Made by a program: the position numbers and the translations under genes. Below are positions 49,334 to 58,910 of a stretch of 64,000 bases of DNA, piece by piece. The number at the start of each line of letters is the position of its first letter. The stretch's first letter is position 1. Under the pieces are notes generated by a model. It was not told the DNA's origin, made no database searches, and worked only from the letters and a program-made list of their open reading frames with translations. Location of the stretch: positions 3,720,001 through 3,784,000 of the forward strand of contig NZ_CP029378.1 of NCBI RefSeq assembly GCF_003268675.1. The letters are read 5' to 3'. Source of the stretch: Streptomyces bacillaris (GTDB taxonomy: Bacteria > Actinomycetota > Actinomycetes > Streptomycetales > Streptomycetaceae).

Positions 49334-49846
49334 GTGGCCGCGCGGAGTCGGTACGAGGAACTGGCCCGGCAGCTCAGCGCTGTCGGGGCCGTCAAGCGGG
49401 GGCTCGCCCGCGCCCTGCCCCCCGAGTGTCCCGGCGGCTCCGCCGCCGTGCTGACGCTCCTGGACCGGCACGGCGAGATGCGGCTCAGCAGGCTCGCCGA
49501 GCTGATGGCCGTGGACCTCTCGGTGACCAGTCGCCATGTGGCCCATGTGGCCGAGCACGGCTGGATCGAGCGGTCCCCGGACCCGGCGGACAAGCGGTCC
49601 CGCATCCTGCGGCTGACCGCCGGCGGTCACGCGCAGCTCGACGAGCTGACGCGGCGGACCACCGATGTGTTCGCCCGCAACCTCTCGGACTGGTCCGACG
49701 ACGACGTCGGCCGGCTCAACGAGCTGCTGTCCCGGCTGCGCGACAGCTTCGCCTGTCGCGGACCCGGTGGCTGCGCCCCCGGAAGCCACTCCGGCGAGTG
49801 CCGGAACGGCTCGATCGACGACGCGTACACCCGTACATCTGTTTAA
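49334..49846 (+). CDS. MarR-family transcriptional regulator
   Basis: 170-aa winged-helix regulator. The HTH and wing are at ~35-100 (AAVLTLLDRHGEMRLSRLAE, LMAVDLSVTSRHVAHVAEHG, WIERSPDPADKRSRILRLTA). A C-terminal dimerisation helix follows, then a Cys-containing tail (SFACRGPGGCAPGSHSGECR) that could sense oxidants. GTG 49334 with GGAGG at 5 nt. It lies 31 bp upstream of the DHA2 exporter gene, hence probably controls it. Confidence 0.9.
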   Translation: MAARSRYEELARQLSAVGAVKRGLARALPPECPGGSAAVLTLLDRHGEMRLSRLAELMAVDLSVTSRHVAHVAEHGWIERSPDPADKRSRILRLTAGGHAQLDELTRRTTDVFARNLSDWSDDDVGRLNELLSRLRDSFACRGPGGCAPGSHSGECRNGSIDDAYTRTSV

Positions 49847-49877
49847 CAGAAGCAAATACGCACGGATAAGGAACTCA

Positions 49878-52430
49878 ATGGCTACGACCACACCGACCGG
49901 TGTGCGGGGCGGCCACGCCAAGCACGGAGGTCATGGAGGCCACGCGAGCCCCGGCGGCTCCGCAGGCTCCGGCGTCTCCGACGGCGCGCCGATGACACAC
50001 CGCCAGATCATGGAGGCGCTGACCGGGCTGCTGCTCGGCATGTTCGTCGCGATCCTGTCGTCGACGGTCGTCTCCAACGCCCTTCCCGAGATCATCTCCG
50101 ACCTCGGCGGCGGCCAGAGCGCCTACACCTGGGTCGTCACGGCCTCACTGCTGGCCATGACCGCCACCACCCCCCTCTGGGGCAAGCTCTCGGACCTCTT
50201 CAGCAAGAAGCTGCTGGTCCAGATAGCCCTGATCATCTACGTCCTGGGCTCGGTCGTCGCCGGGCTCTCCACCAGCAGCGGCATGCTCATCGCCTGCCGC
50301 GTGGTCCAGGGCATCGGCGTCGGCGGTCTCTCCGCCCTCGCGCAGATCGTCATGGCCGCGATGATCGCCCCGCGCGAGCGCGGCCGCTACAGCGGCTACC
50401 TGGGTGCCGTCTTCGCGGTCGCCACCGTCGGCGGCCCGCTGCTCGGCGGTGTCATCACCGACACCAGCTGGATGGGCTGGCGCTGGTGCTTCTACGTGGG
50501 TGTGCCGTTCGCGGTCATCGCGCTCATCGTGCTCCAGAAGACCCTGAAGCTCCCGGTCGTCAAGCGCGAGGGCGTCAAGGTCGACTGGGCCGGGGCGTTC
50601 TTCATCAGCGCCGCCGTCTCGCTGCTGCTGATCTGGGTGACCTTCGCGGGCGACAAGTACGACTGGCTCTCCTGGCAGACGTACGTGATGGTCGCGGGCT
50701 CGGTCCTGCTCGGCCTGGTCTTCGTCCTCGTCGAGTCGCGCGCCGCCGAACCGATCATTCCGCTGCGCCTCTTCCGTAACCGGACCATCACCCTCGCCTC
50801 CGTCGCCTCGCTCTTCGTCGGCATCGCGATGTTCGCGGGCACGGTCTTCTTCAGCCAGTACTTCCAGCTCGCGCGCGGCAAGTCGCCGACCATGTCCGGC
50901 GTCATGACCATCCCGATGATCGCGGGGCTCTTCCTCTCCTCGACCGTCTCCGGGCAGGTCATCACCAAGACCGGCCGCTGGAAGGCCTGGCTGGTCAGCG
51001 GTGGGTTCCTGGTCACGGCCGGGCTCGGACTGCTCGGCACCATCCGGTACGACACCGAGTACTGGCACGTCGCCGCCTACATGTTCGTCATGGGCCTCGG
51101 CATCGGCATGATGATGCAGAACCTGGTCCTCGCCACGCAGAACCAGGTCGCCCCCGAGGACCTCGGCTCCGCCAGCTCCGTCGTCACCTTCTTCCGCTCC
51201 CTCGGCGGTGCGATCGGCGTCTCGGCGCTCGGTGCCGTCCTCGGCAACCGCGTCACCCACTACGTGCAGGACGGCCTCGCCGCGCTCGGCCCCGAGGGCG
51301 CCAAGCTCGGCCACGGCGGTACCGGCGGCGGGGGCATCCCCGACCTGGACAAGCTGCCCGAGCCGTTCCGGCTGGTCATGGAGGCCGCGTACGGGCACGG
51401 CGTCGGTGACGTCTTCCTCTACGCCGCCCCGTGCGCGCTGATCGCCTTCATCGTGACGCTCTTCATCAAGGAGGTCGCGCTGAAGGGCAGTGCCGGTGCC
51501 ACCGTGAACGAGCCTCAGGAGACCGCCGGGGAGACCGCTGTGGAAGCGGAGGTTCCGGCTGCCGTCGGTGCGGCCGCTCTCGTCTCGGAGGGCGCGGCGG
51601 GGGTCGCCTCCGTCGACACGGACACGGTGGCCTCCGAGGCCATGGCCTCGTACGGCTCCGGCCAGGGCACCCCCGTCCACGGCATCGTGCGCGGCGCCGA
51701 AGGGGTTCCGGTCGCCCGCGCGGCCGTCACCCTCATCTCGCTGGACGGCCGTCAGCTCGGGCGGTCCGTCGCCCGGGACGACGGCGGCTACGCCCTGGAC
51801 GCGCCGGGCTCCGGCAGCTACGTCCTGATCGCCTCCGCCGACGGTTTCCAGCCGCAGGCGTCCACGGTGGTCGTCGGCGCGGAGCCGCTGGCCTTCGACA
51901 TCCTGCTCTCCGGTACGAGCGGACTGGCCGGAACCGTGAGGGCCGCCGAGTCCGGGGCGCCGGTCGAGGGCGCGATGGTCATCGTCACCGACGTCCGGGG
52001 CGATGTCCTGGCCACCGGAACCTCCGGCGGGGCGGGCGAGTTCGCGTTCGGCGAGCTGGTCCCGGGCTCCGTGACCGTCGCGGTCAACGCGGCCGGGTTC
52101 CGCCCGCTGGCGCTGCCGGTGGAGATCGGCGGGCAGGGCGTCACCCGCGTCGAGGCCGCGCTGCGGGCCGGTGCGCTGGTGCGGGGCACCGTTCGGGCCG
52201 GGGCCGCCCGGTCCCCGCTGGCCGACGCCCGGGTCACGCTGATCGACGCGGCGGGCAACGTGGTCGCCACCGCGACGACCGGCGAGGACGGCGCGTACGC
52301 CTTCACCGACCTGGACGCGGGCGAGTACTCGGTCGTCGCGACCGGCTACCCGCCGGTGGCGGGCGCGGTGACGGTCAGCGGTACGGGGATCGACGGGCAC
52401 GACATCGAACTCTCCCACCCGGGTGAGTGA
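49878..52430 (+). CDS. DHA2-family MFS exporter with three C-terminal carboxypeptidase-regulatory-like domains
   Basis: 850-aa fusion. A His/Gly-rich lead is followed by a 14-helix EmrB/QacA-type transporter at ~36-545: QIMEALTGLLLGMFVAILSS, ALPEIISDLGGGQSAYTWVV, PLWGKLSDLFSKKLLVQIAL, GVGGLSALAQIVMAAMIAPR and GRYSGYLGAVFAVATVGGPL. After a ~50-residue linker come three tandem beta-sandwich repeats (GTPVHGIVRGAEGVPVARAA; GLAGTVRAAESGAPVEGAMV; VRGTVRAGAARSPLADARVT), each with the DDGGYALDAPGSGSY- or EDGAYAFTDLDAGEY-type pattern. It probably exports a toxic compound. ATG 49878 with AAGGA at 7 nt. Preceded by the MarR gene. Confidence 0.9.
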   Translation: MATTTPTGVRGGHAKHGGHGGHASPGGSAGSGVSDGAPMTHRQIMEALTGLLLGMFVAILSSTVVSNALPEIISDLGGGQSAYTWVVTASLLAMTATTPLWGKLSDLFSKKLLVQIALIIYVLGSVVAGLSTSSGMLIACRVVQGIGVGGLSALAQIVMAAMIAPRERGRYSGYLGAVFAVATVGGPLLGGVITDTSWMGWRWCFYVGVPFAVIALIVLQKTLKLPVVKREGVKVDWAGAFFISAAVSLLLIWVTFAGDKYDWLSWQTYVMVAGSVLLGLVFVLVESRAAEPIIPLRLFRNRTITLASVASLFVGIAMFAGTVFFSQYFQLARGKSPTMSGVMTIPMIAGLFLSSTVSGQVITKTGRWKAWLVSGGFLVTAGLGLLGTIRYDTEYWHVAAYMFVMGLGIGMMMQNLVLATQNQVAPEDLGSASSVVTFFRSLGGAIGVSALGAVLGNRVTHYVQDGLAALGPEGAKLGHGGTGGGGIPDLDKLPEPFRLVMEAAYGHGVGDVFLYAAPCALIAFIVTLFIKEVALKGSAGATVNEPQETAGETAVEAEVPAAVGAAALVSEGAAGVASVDTDTVASEAMASYGSGQGTPVHGIVRGAEGVPVARAAVTLISLDGRQLGRSVARDDGGYALDAPGSGSYVLIASADGFQPQASTVVVGAEPLAFDILLSGTSGLAGTVRAAESGAPVEGAMVIVTDVRGDVLATGTSGGAGEFAFGELVPGSVTVAVNAAGFRPLALPVEIGGQGVTRVEAALRAGALVRGTVRAGAARSPLADARVTLIDAAGNVVATATTGEDGAYAFTDLDAGEYSVVATGYPPVAGAVTVSGTGIDGHDIELSHPGE

Positions 52431-52575
52431 CCGGCCCTCGGATTGATCCTTCCCCCACCCGCGCGCGTGTGCCTTGGGGAGAGCACGTGAACACGTGAAG
52501 GGATCGCAAAGCCCCCTGGCCGGGCAGTACTTCTTGCGGAGAGGCTGTCGCGGCCGGGTGGAAAGGGGCCCCGGT

Positions 52576-52615
52576 GGTGGGTACGGCAGGCAGGGGACGG
52601 CCTGCCGTACCCACC
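52576..52615. terminator. Very strong hairpin between the exporter and yceI-like genes
   Basis: Perfect 16-bp inverted repeat GGTGGGTACGGCAGGC (52576-52591) and complement (52600-52615) with an 8-nt loop, extended by CCCCGG/CCGGGG-like ends. Terminator of the exporter transcript or attenuator before the YceI gene 60 bp on. Confidence 0.8.
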
Positions 52616-52675
52616 CCGGGGCCCGACTCATGTGGCCCCCGGGGCCATGGAGCCAGGAGTAGGAGAGAGATACGT

Positions 52676-53491
52676 ATGGGACTTCGCGCACAGGTACGGA
52701 CGCGGGACGGCTGGGCGGTCCAGCACGCCGTCGTGACGGTCACCGACATGACCGGCACCCAGGTGCTGCGGGCCGCGGCCGACGAGGACGGGGCCGTCCG
52801 CACGGACGGGTCCCTGCCGGCCGGCGCGTACACGGTCATCGTCACGGCGGTCGGGTACGCCCCCGCCGCCTCCACCGCCCTCGTCACGGCGAGCGGCCGG
52901 ATCGAGGGCGGGCAGATCGTCCTGGCCCGGCAGGGCGGGATCGAGCTGCCGCCGCCGGGCACCTGGTCGCTGGACCCGGCCCACTCCTCGGTCGGCGCGG
53001 TCGCCCGGCACCTCGGGATCTCCAGCGTGCACGGCCGGTTCACCGACTTCACCGGCCGTATCGAGATCACGCAGGACGTCTCCCGCTCCCGGGTCGACGC
53101 GGTGATCGGCGCGGCGAGCGTCGACACCGGCAACACCATGCGGGACAAGCACCTGCGCTCCCCCGACTTCCTGGACGTCGACCGCTACCCGGAGATCACC
53201 TACCGCTCCACCGGCCTCACCCCGGCGGGGCCCGACCGCTGGACCGTCCATGGCGAGCTGACCATGCACGGCGTCAACCGCCCCGTCGACCTCGACCTGA
53301 CCTACCTCGGCACCGGACCCGACCCGTGGGGCGGGGTGCGCGCCGCCTTCCACGCCACCGCCGAACTGCGCCGCGACGACTTCGCGATGAACTACAACCA
53401 GGTCGTCCAGGCCGGTATCTCCGCCATCGGCACCACCCTGCGCGTGGAGCTGGACATCCAGGCCGTCCAGGGCGAGGCGCTGCCGGGGTAG
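52676..53491 (+). CDS. YceI-family protein with N-terminal carboxypeptidase-regulatory-like domain
   Basis: 271 aa. Residues 1-85 are a beta-sandwich of the same kind as the three in the exporter upstream (GLRAQVRTRDGWAVQHAVVT, DEDGAVRTDGSLPAGAYTVI). Residues ~95-265 form a YceI lipocalin-like barrel (PGTWSLDPAHSSVGAVARHL, FTDFTGRIEITQDVSRSRVD, MRDKHLRSPDFLDVDRYPEI, MHGVNRPVDLDLTYLG). YceI proteins bind amphiphilic polyprenyl-type molecules. No signal peptide, so cytoplasmic or non-classically exported. AGGAG precedes ATG 52676. Confidence 0.9.
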   Translation: MGLRAQVRTRDGWAVQHAVVTVTDMTGTQVLRAAADEDGAVRTDGSLPAGAYTVIVTAVGYAPAASTALVTASGRIEGGQIVLARQGGIELPPPGTWSLDPAHSSVGAVARHLGISSVHGRFTDFTGRIEITQDVSRSRVDAVIGAASVDTGNTMRDKHLRSPDFLDVDRYPEITYRSTGLTPAGPDRWTVHGELTMHGVNRPVDLDLTYLGTGPDPWGGVRAAFHATAELRRDDFAMNYNQVVQAGISAIGTTLRVELDIQAVQGEALPG

Positions 53492-53637
53492 CCGGAGGGG
53501 ACGCGGAGGACCGGCGGCGGATGCGGGGGGCTCGGTGGATGCCGTGGGTGCCGGAGGGCTCGGTGGACGCGGTGGGCTCGGTGGATGTGGTGGTTCGTTG
53601 CCTCCGTCCGGCGCGTGCGCGGTCGTAGGGTGTGGCC

Positions 53638-54108
53638 ATGGCTCCCCAGATCGCGACCAACACCACCGTGGACCTCGATGAGTTGCTGGCGTTCGTACGC
53701 CCCCGGCACCGGGCGGTCCTGCTGACCACCCGGGCCGACGGCCGCCCCCAGGGCTCCCCGCTGACCTGCGGGGTCGACGGTGCGGGGCGGCTGGTCATGT
53801 CGACGTACCCGGAGCGCGCCAAGACCCGGAACGCCAAGCGGGACGAGCGGGTCAGCGTGATCGTCCTCTCCGACGAGTGGGACGGGCCGTGGGTGCAGAT
53901 CGACGGTACGGCGGAGGTGCTCGACGCCCCGGAATCGGTCGAGCCGCTCGTCGAGTACTTCCGGAACATCTCCGGTGAGCATCCGGACTGGGACGAGTAC
54001 CGGGCCGCCATGGTGAAGCAGGGCAAGTCGATCATCCGGGTCACCCCGGAGCGCTGGGGTCCCGTCGCGACCGGCGGCTTCCCGGCCCACCTGGCGCCGG
54101 GGCGCTGA
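53638..54108 (+). CDS. PPOX-class F420/FMN-dependent oxidoreductase
   Basis: 156-aa split-barrel flavoprotein. LLAFVRPRHRAVLLTTRADG, RPQGSPLTCGVDGAGRLVMS, AKTRNAKRDERVSVIVLSDE and WVQIDGTAEVLDAPES follow the pattern of PPOX-type F420-dependent enzymes. ATG 53638 is preferred over GTG 53632 because AGGG lies 8 nt upstream. Its TGA overlaps the ATG of the dehydrogenase gene (TGATG), so the two are coupled; substrate unknown. Confidence 0.88.
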   Translation: MAPQIATNTTVDLDELLAFVRPRHRAVLLTTRADGRPQGSPLTCGVDGAGRLVMSTYPERAKTRNAKRDERVSVIVLSDEWDGPWVQIDGTAEVLDAPESVEPLVEYFRNISGEHPDWDEYRAAMVKQGKSIIRVTPERWGPVATGGFPAHLAPGR

Positions 54109-55136
54109 TGCCCGGTCCGGGGGCGGTGCCGGAGGCGGTTCCCGGGGAGGGGCCGGGAGTGCCCGCCCCGGAGCTTCTCGCGCGGGCCCGGTTGCTGGTC
54201 GCGCCCGGGCTGAGTGCCTCTCTCGTACGGGAGTTGGAGCGCATCGCCGGGCGGGGCGCCGAGCAGGTGGGGGCAGGCGGGGCGGCCGACGGTCCGCTTC
54301 TCACGGCCGACGGGCCCCTTCTCTGTGTGGGGGCCGTGCTGCCCGACGCCCTGCGTACCGAGCGGCTGCTCTGGTTCCACAGCGTCAACGCCGGTACGGA
54401 CCCGCTGCTCGCCGCGGGACCGTGGCCCGCCGGGGCGCTGCTGACCCGGACCGTGGGGCGGATGGGCGAGCGGATCGCCCAGTACGTCCTGGGCTGGGTG
54501 CTCGCGGAGTGCCAGGCCGTCCCCGAGTACGTCGCCCAGCACGCCCGCGCCGAGTGGCGGCGGCTCCCCACGGAGCTGGCCGCCGGGCAGACCGCCCTCG
54601 TCTACGGCACCGGGCGCATCGGCGGGGCCGTCGCCGGGCTGTTGCGGAGCTGTGGGGTGCGGACGGTGGGGGTGGGCCGGACCGCGCGGACCGGGGCGCC
54701 CCCGGCGGGCTTCGACCGGGTGATCGGGGCGGAGGAGGACCCGGAAGCGGAGGCGGAGGAGCTGGCGAGGGCGCGGTGGGTGGTCGCCGCGCTGCCGTTG
54801 ACCGGGGCGACGGAGGGCTTCTTCGGGGCGGGCCGGTTCGCGGCGGTGCGGGGCGCCACGTTCGTCAACGTGGGGCGGGGCGCGACCGTGGACCCGGTGG
54901 CCCTGGAGGGCGCGCTGCGGGGCGGCGGGGTGCGGCGCGCGGTGCTGGACGTGCTGCCCGAGGAGCCCGCCGCGCCCGGCGACCCGGTCTGGCGGCTGCC
55001 CCGTACGGTCATCACCTCGCACTCCGCGGGGATCACCGCCGACGAGGACGTGGCCCAGGACTTCGCCGCCTGCTGGGAGGCCGTGGCGGCGGGGCGGCGG
55101 CCGGAGCTGGCGGTGGACACGGGGCGGGGTTACTGA
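54108..55136 (+). CDS. D-isomer-specific 2-hydroxyacid dehydrogenase family protein
   Basis: 342-aa NAD(P)-dependent dehydrogenase. The Rossmann motif is TALVYGTGRIGGAVAGLL; the family catalytic set is seen as Arg in TFVNVGRGATVDPVAL, Glu in LDVLPEEPAAPGDPVW and His in RTVITSHSAGITADED. The N-terminal substrate half is Ala/Gly-rich. The NAD motif GTGRIG is slightly changed from GxGxxG but usable. Start codon overlaps the PPOX gene stop. Reaction direction and substrate cannot be told from sequence. Confidence 0.88.
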   Translation: MPGPGAVPEAVPGEGPGVPAPELLARARLLVAPGLSASLVRELERIAGRGAEQVGAGGAADGPLLTADGPLLCVGAVLPDALRTERLLWFHSVNAGTDPLLAAGPWPAGALLTRTVGRMGERIAQYVLGWVLAECQAVPEYVAQHARAEWRRLPTELAAGQTALVYGTGRIGGAVAGLLRSCGVRTVGVGRTARTGAPPAGFDRVIGAEEDPEAEAEELARARWVVAALPLTGATEGFFGAGRFAAVRGATFVNVGRGATVDPVALEGALRGGGVRRAVLDVLPEEPAAPGDPVWRLPRTVITSHSAGITADEDVAQDFAACWEAVAAGRRPELAVDTGRGY

Positions 55137-55206
55137 GAGACGGGGCCGCTGAGAGGGCCGGGGCCCCGGGCAGAGCTGCTGAGGAGGACCGTGGGCCCGG
55201 GCAGGG

Positions 55207-55992
55207 CTACTGCGCGGGCGTCGTCGCGGAGCCCGTACGGTCGCACATCGCCTCGATGCCCGCGATCAGCAGGTCCAGCGCGAAGACGAAGTCCCGCTCC
55301 CGCATCTCCTCGACCGTGTCGCCGCCCCGGGCCGCCATCAGCTCGTCGGAGGACTCGACGATCTTCCGCAGGTGCGGCTGGGCCCGGATCGTGCCCATGG
55401 CGTGCCGGTGGTACTCGTCCTCCGTCAGCCCGGTCGCATCGCACCTCGCCTTGAAGTGGCCCTCGACGGTGCCGAATCCGTACACGAACTGGAAGCACGC
55501 CGAGAGCGCGCCCGTCTGCCGTTCCAGGGGCAGGCCGGTGGCCCGGATGACGTCCTGGACGGCGTACGAGAACAGCATCGAGTTCGGGCCGATGTTGAGG
55601 AACGTCCCGGCGAGCGGGGAGATCCAGATGTGCCGGACGATCAGCTCCCGGTAGCTGCGGGCGAGTTCGCGCAGCCGGTCCCGCCAGTCGGCGTCCTCGC
55701 GCGGCGGGGCGATCTCCGCGTAGACCGAGTCGAGCGCCAGCTCCAGGAGGTCGTCCTTGGTGTCGACGTACCAGTAGAGGGACATCGCGGTGACGTCCAG
55801 TTCGGCGGCGAGCCGGCGCATGGAGAACTTGGCGAGCCCCTCGGCGTCCAGCAGCCGTACGGACGCCTCGGTGATCCGGTTGCGGTCCAGGCCCGCCGGG
55901 GACTCGGTGCGGCGGGAGCGCGACGGGGTCCGTCGGTCGAGCCACACGCTGGTCCGCGCGGGGCTCTTCGCGGGGTCGGACGCGGACACCAT
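55207..55992 (-). CDS. TetR/AcrR family regulator (TetR C-like)
   Basis: 261 aa. The HTH is at ~35-85 (NRITEASVRLLDAEGLAKFS, MRRLAAELDVTAMSLYWYVD, TKDDLLELALDSVYAEI). The C-terminal region is of the tetracycline-repressor type, with WISPLAGTFLNIGPNSMLFS and FVYGFGTVEGHFKARCDATG. It lies downstream of, and on the same strand as, a DHA2 exporter, the common efflux/repressor pairing. ATG 55992 was chosen because AGGAG lies 10 nt upstream. Confidence 0.88.
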   Translation of the reverse strand: MVSASDPAKSPARTSVWLDRRTPSRSRRTESPAGLDRNRITEASVRLLDAEGLAKFSMRRLAAELDVTAMSLYWYVDTKDDLLELALDSVYAEIAPPREDADWRDRLRELARSYRELIVRHIWISPLAGTFLNIGPNSMLFSYAVQDVIRATGLPLERQTGALSACFQFVYGFGTVEGHFKARCDATGLTEDEYHRHAMGTIRAQPHLRKIVESSDELMAARGGDTVEEMRERDFVFALDLLIAGIEAMCDRTGSATTPAQ

Positions 55993-56264
55993 GGCGCACA
56001 CTCTCCTCGTCTTGCGGGGCCGTCCCCGCCGGTACGGTACGGTCCTGCCCTCGCTGGGCCGTCCCCGCCGTACGGTCCTGCCACCTGCCGGCTGCTGATG
56101 GCCGCCCGTCGGCTGCTGCTGTCGGCTACCGGCTGTCGGCCGCCGGGAGGCCGACGTACCGGATGCTTACCGTCCGGTACGTGCGTCCCCCCGATGTTAT
56201 GCCGCGGGTCCCGTCGAGTCTGCCCGCCCTCCGGCCGTCTCAGGCCCCTCACCGGCCCCGGTCT

Positions 56265-57799
56265 TCACGGCTTCCCCGCCTCGCCGGGCTTCCCCGCCTC
56301 GCCGGTCGCCGCCTCCGCCCGTTCGGCCCGGCGCAGCAGCAGCGCCGCCAGCAGGCCGCCCGCCAGCACCGCCACCGCACCCACCAACTGGCTGGCCTCC
56401 AGGCCCGACGCGAACGCGTCCTTGATGATCGTGCGCTCCCCCGGCCCGTCGGCGGCCGCCAGCGCGGCGGGCAGCGACGCGGCTCCCACGGCGGCCGGTA
56501 CGAGGGCGGCGAAGCGGATGTTCAGGACCGCGCCCAGCACCGCCACCCCGAGCCCGTTGCCGAACTCCGCCAGGGTGCCGTTGACCCCCGCGCCCACCCC
56601 GGCCTTCTCCGGCGGGATGGCGCTCATGATGGCGTTGGCCATCGCGGGCATCGCGAGGGCGATCCCCGCCCCCATCACGACCAGGCCGAGCAGCATCCCG
56701 GTGTAGCCGTCCCGGCCGAGCACCGCGACGGCCGCGAGACCGGCCGCCAGCGCGCTCATCCCCGCCGCGATCGTCACGGGCGTCCCCAGCCTCGGGACCA
56801 GCCGGGCGCCCAGGCCGGTCAGGTTGAGGGCGACCACGGTGAGCGCCATCGGTGCCGTCCGCAGACCGGCCTCCAGCGGTCCGTACCCGAGCACGAACTG
56901 AAGGTGCTGCGTGAGCAGGAAGAGGGAGCCGCCCATCCCGAAGGCGACCAGGATCGCGCCCGCCACCGCACCGATGAACTTCTGGTTCCGGAAGAAGTGC
57001 ATGTCGAGCATCGGGTACGGGATGCTCAACTCCCACAGGACGAACCCGGCGAGGACCACGACCCCGACGAACGCCGTCAGCAGTACCCGGGCCGACGCCC
57101 AGCCGTGCTCGGGGCCGGAGATGATCGCGAACACGACCGCCGTCATCCCGACCGTGGAGAGCAGCGCGCCGAGCAGGTCGGGCCGCTCCCCGCGCGGGTT
57201 CTTGAACTCCGGTACGAGCCGGACGACGGCGACCAGGCCGATCACGGCGACCGGGATGTTGACGAGGAAGATCGCACCCCACCAGAAGTGGTTCAGCACG
57301 ACCCCCCGACCAGCGGCCCCGCCGCGAAGCCGAGGGAGTTGACGGTCGCCCAGAGGCCGATCGCCCTGACCCGTTCGGAGTCGTCGAAGATCTGCACGAC
57401 GACGGCGAGCGTGGTGGTGAGCAGCAGCGCGCCCCCGACCCCCATCCCGGCGCGGGCCGCGATGAGCTGGCCGGACGACTGGGCGAGCCCGGCCGCCAGC
57501 GAGCCGATGCCGAACAGGGCGAGCCCCACGACCAGCATCTTCTTGCGCCCGTAGCGGTCGGCGGAGCTGCCCGCCGTGAGCAGCAGACCGGACTGGACGA
57601 GCGAGTAGGCGTTGATCATCCACTGCACATCGGCGGTGGAGGCGTCCAGCTCCGTGGTGAGGGAGGGGATCGCCACGTTGAGGACGGTGTTGTCGAGCAG
57701 CACGGTGAGCTGGGCGAGGCAGATGACGCCGAGGATCAGCCAGCGCTGCGGATGCCCCTGGGGGGCCGGTTCGGTTCGCGGTGCGGCGGGCGCCGTCAT
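56265..57799 (-). CDS. DHA2-family MFS transporter, frameshifted at a C run
   Basis: About 511 aa when read across one lost base. The 5' part (QRWLILGVICLAQLTVLLDN, TVLNVAIPSLTTELDASTAD, SADRYGRKKMLVVGLALFGI) ends GFAAGPLVGG at ~57308. The rest (VVLNHFWWGAIFLVNIPVAV to the end) is in another frame. Adding one base to the six-C run at 57302-57307 joins PLVGG to VVLNHFWWG exactly as in the family. Typical 14-helix drug exporter with antiporter motifs. Likely functional, with the break a sequencing error. Adjacent TetR gene and palindromes upstream suggest inducible efflux. Confidence 0.82.
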
Positions 57800-57885
57800 G
57801 CGGGCTCTCTCTCCTGGGTCACGGGGTCGGGGCTCCGGCGCGGTGGACCGGCAGATGGACGGATCGGGTGCCGCCCTCTTGCTCG

Positions 57886-57944
57886 TACGGTGTATAGGAC
57901 GTGGACGTCGTACACCGTAAGGCAGCCCTTGTACGGCGTACAAG
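57886..57944. promoter_or_regulatory. Palindromic TetR-type operator sites upstream of the DHA2 transporter
   Basis: TACGGTGTA (57886-57894) and TACACCGTA (57911-57919) are perfect 9-bp inverted arms. CTTGTACGGCGTACAAG (57928-57944) is a perfect 17-bp palindrome. Both share the GTAC core and lie 87-145 bp upstream of the transporter start. They are good candidates for binding by the TetR protein at 55207. Confidence 0.65.
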
Positions 57945-58049
57945 TCGATTACGGTGCCGCCCCCGGTCGTGTCGGCGGGCCCCGCGCGGCCCGAGCGGTA
58001 CGGTTCCGACGCCTGTGCGCGACCCCCGCCGACCTGACCGGAGAGAGCC

Positions 58050-58910
58050 ATGTCACCGCGTCGCCGTATCACGCAACTCGCCCTCGCCGCTGCCCTGTTG
58101 GGCACCCTGATCGGCTCCCCGCCCGCCGCCGCCACGACCGCCCCCGGCCGCGGCGTTCCGCTGCGGGTGGCCACGTACAACATCCATGCCGGGGCAGGCA
58201 TGGACAACGTCTTCGATCTCGACCGGCAGGCCGACGAACTCCGGCTGCTGGGAGCCGATGTGATCGGCCTTCAGGAAGTCGACCGGCACTGGGGCGCCCG
58301 CAGCGAGTGGCGCGATCTCGCGGGCGAGCTGGCGGAGCGGCTGGGCATGCATGTGTTCTTCGCGCCGATCTACAGCCTGGACCCGGCCCAACCTGGCGGT
58401 GCCCGGGCGGAGTTCGGGGTGGCCGTGCTGTCCCGGTACCGGATCGTGAGCGCCGAGAACCACGAGATCACCCGCCTCTCGACCCAGGACCCGTACCCGG
58501 TCCCCGCCCCCGCTCCGGGGTTCGCGGAGGCCGTCGTACGGGTGAAGGGGCGGCCCCTGCACGTGTACGTGACCCACCTCGACTACCGCCCGGACCCCGC
58601 CGTACGGACCGCCCAGGTCGCCGACACCCGGCGGATCATGGCCGAGGACCGGGGCGCGAAGATCCTGCTCGGCGACTTCAACGCGGAGCCCGCCGCCCCG
58701 GAGCTGGCCGCGCTGTGGGAGGGGCTGACGGACGCCGACCCGGGGGCGCCGACCTTCCCCGCCCGGGACCCGGTCAAGCGGATCGACTACGTGGCGGTGG
58801 CGAAGGGAACGGCCGAGGTGCGGCGCGCCTGGGTGCCGGAGAGCCCCGCCCCGGGCCATGCCTCGGACCACCGGGCGGTCGTGGCGGACCTGGTGGTGCG
58901 GGGGCGGTGA
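58050..58910 (+). CDS. Secreted endonuclease/exonuclease/phosphatase-family hydrolase
   Basis: 286 aa with a signal peptide (RRRITQLALAAALLGTLIGS PPAAA). The EEP/DNase I fold is clear: TYNIHAGAGMD, GADVIGLQEVDRHWGAR (metal-binding Glu), VYVTHLDYRPDP (catalytic His), KILLGDFNAEPAAPE (Asp/Asn) and C-terminal HASDHRAVVADLVV (His). It is probably an extracellular phosphodiesterase, nuclease or sphingomyelinase-like enzyme; substrate unknown. Confidence 0.92.
   Translation: MSPRRRITQLALAAALLGTLIGSPPAAATTAPGRGVPLRVATYNIHAGAGMDNVFDLDRQADELRLLGADVIGLQEVDRHWGARSEWRDLAGELAERLGMHVFFAPIYSLDPAQPGGARAEFGVAVLSRYRIVSAENHEITRLSTQDPYPVPAPAPGFAEAVVRVKGRPLHVYVTHLDYRPDPAVRTAQVADTRRIMAEDRGAKILLGDFNAEPAAPELAALWEGLTDADPGAPTFPARDPVKRIDYVAVAKGTAEVRRAWVPESPAPGHASDHRAVVADLVVRGR

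Noticed and set aside
50145..52691. 848-codon minus-strand frame opposite the DHA2 exporter
   Set aside because: Antisense artefact rich in Arg/Asp/Gly; the plus strand has 14 transmembrane helices and three beta modules.
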